From positions 1-6,216 of the forward strand of contig CATEEE010000090.1 of assembly GCA_949499045.1 (NCBI GenBank): 6,216 nt of DNA, in the 5' to 3' direction. How positions within the stretch are numbered: the stretch's first letter is position 1; each line of letters begins with the position of its first letter. The position numbers and the translations under genes are program-made. This document shows positions 6,031 to 6,216 of the stretch, piece by piece. The stretch is from Marinobacterium sp. xm-d-530 (GTDB lineage: Bacteria; Pseudomonadota; Gammaproteobacteria; Pseudomonadales; Balneatricaceae). Under the pieces are notes generated by a model that worked only from the letters and a program-made list of their open reading frames with translations, did no database searches and had not been told where the DNA came from.

Positions 6031-6044
6031 TCAATCCGCGCCGG

Positions 6045-6093
6045 ATACAAATAAAAAGGCCACTCCCTTTCGGGGTGGCCTTTTTATTTGTAT
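6045..6093. terminator. Long symmetric bidirectional intrinsic terminator
   Basis: A 22-bp stem (6045-6066 with 6072-6093) closed by the loop CTTTC has a single T-G wobble. The GC-rich core GGCCACTCC/GGGGTGGCC is flanked by five A on the left and five T on the right, so it works as a Rho-independent terminator on both strands. It would end the rightward toxin-antitoxin transcript and any leftward transcript entering from beyond the window. The pairing continues outward through AT-rich ATACAAAT/ATTTGTAT, longer than termination needs. Confidence 0.88.
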
Positions 6094-6125
6094 ATGGTGG
6101 GGTCGACGGGGTGTGAAATCCCCTC

Positions 6126-6166
6126 GCAAGCGGTGTCTGGAATGTAATGTAGACGCCATGGCTTGC
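6126..6166. repeat. Stem-loop of unknown role
   Basis: GCAAGC (6126-6131) pairs with GCTTGC (6161-6166) and GGTGTCT (6132-6138) with AGACGCC (6151-6157, one T-G wobble). The two stems are continuous on the left and separated by a three-base bulge ATG on the right, around a 12-base loop containing AATGTAATGT. No T-run follows on the plus strand. It may be an operator, a leader RNA element of a gene beyond the window, or the end of a mobile segment. Confidence 0.55.
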
Positions 6167-6182
6167 TTAACCTTTATGGATA

Positions 6183-6188
6183 TATAAT
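6183..6188 (+). promoter_or_regulatory. Possible -10 box near the right edge
   Basis: TATAAT is a consensus -10 hexamer, but the -35 is poor (CTTGCT at 6162-6167, 15 bases away, inside the right arm of the stem-loop). It could drive a gene beyond the right edge; the AGGAAAAAAT just after it might belong to that leader. Confidence 0.3.
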
Positions 6189-6216
6189 ACATCAAGCATA
6201 GGAAAAAATACCGTAA

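Larger units (their letters stand above)
5915..6216. other. Gene-free 3' region with hairpins, terminator and a second stem-loop
   Basis: About 300 bases after the toxin gene without a credible coding region on either strand; the only long frame, on the minus strand, overlaps the toxin gene and consists of hairpin arms. In order it holds a short linker (5915-5943), the hairpin array (5944-6030), the large symmetric terminator (6045-6093), a stem-loop (6126-6166) and a TATAAT box (6183-6188) near the window end. Confidence 0.7.

Noticed and set aside
5925..6044. Integron attC site
   Set aside because: Folded DNA after a toxin-antitoxin pair suggested it, but GTTACGC and neighbouring GTT words do not fit the GTTRRRY core and no matching RYYYAAC partner was found.
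6014..6044. tRNA 3' half (T-arm-like GAACCC/GGGTTC)
   Set aside because: The stem has a three-base loop instead of the seven-base T-loop, and no anticodon or acceptor stem can be built around it.
5829..6050. Minus-strand frame of 73 codons across the toxin end and hairpin array
   Set aside because: Half lies antisense to the toxin catalytic region and half in inverted repeats; no protein family pattern.

Overview
The window reads as chromosomal DNA of a gammaproteobacterium, most likely a marine or aquatic member of the Oceanospirillales/Alteromonadales type. The basis is the moderate base composition, the close match of several proteins to gammaproteobacterial families (TrhO, a long decarboxylating 6-phosphogluconate dehydrogenase, a HIBCH-like hydrolase) and a classical Fur-type iron promoter. 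No species-level assignment is possible from the sequence alone.

Layout, left to right. Positions 1-569 (minus) hold the 5' part of a periplasmic iron(III)-binding protein of an ABC transporter, cut by the window edge. Its upstream region (570-789) carries a promoter whose spacer is occupied by a strong Fur box, with a second, weaker box just downstream. Diverging from it (790-1887, plus) is a 3-hydroxyisobutyryl-CoA hydrolase-like enzyme of the enoyl-CoA hydratase superfamily. It converges on trhO (1942-2925, minus), a rhodanese-domain tRNA U34 hydroxylase, and an 11-bp perfect inverted repeat lies between the two stop codons. trhO is divergent from a gnd-type 6-phosphogluconate dehydrogenase (3064-4575, plus, GTG start). 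That enzyme has an Asp-containing cofactor loop where the usual family has Asn-Arg-Ser/Thr, and an extra internal segment. It converges, with a 4-bp gap, on a probable two-gene minus-strand operon: a DoxX-like four-helix membrane protein (4943-5293) followed by a DUF1330 small protein (4580-4888).

The right end differs in character. A complete Phd/YefM antitoxin - Txe/YoeB toxin pair (5405-5914) has a candidate promoter and a GTAC-centred palindromic operator. It is followed by about 100 bases packed with consecutive short perfect hairpins (5944-6030) and then by a very long, symmetric, bidirectional terminator (6045-6093). A further stem-loop (6126-6166) and a TATAAT box lie beyond it, with no gene before the window ends.

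Apart from the DoxX/DUF1330 pair and the toxin-antitoxin pair, the genes appear to be independent housekeeping or metabolic units on alternating strands. The parts most worth a second look are the toxin-antitoxin plus hairpin-array block, which looks like a portable cassette, and the unusual coenzyme loop of the 6-phosphogluconate dehydrogenase.
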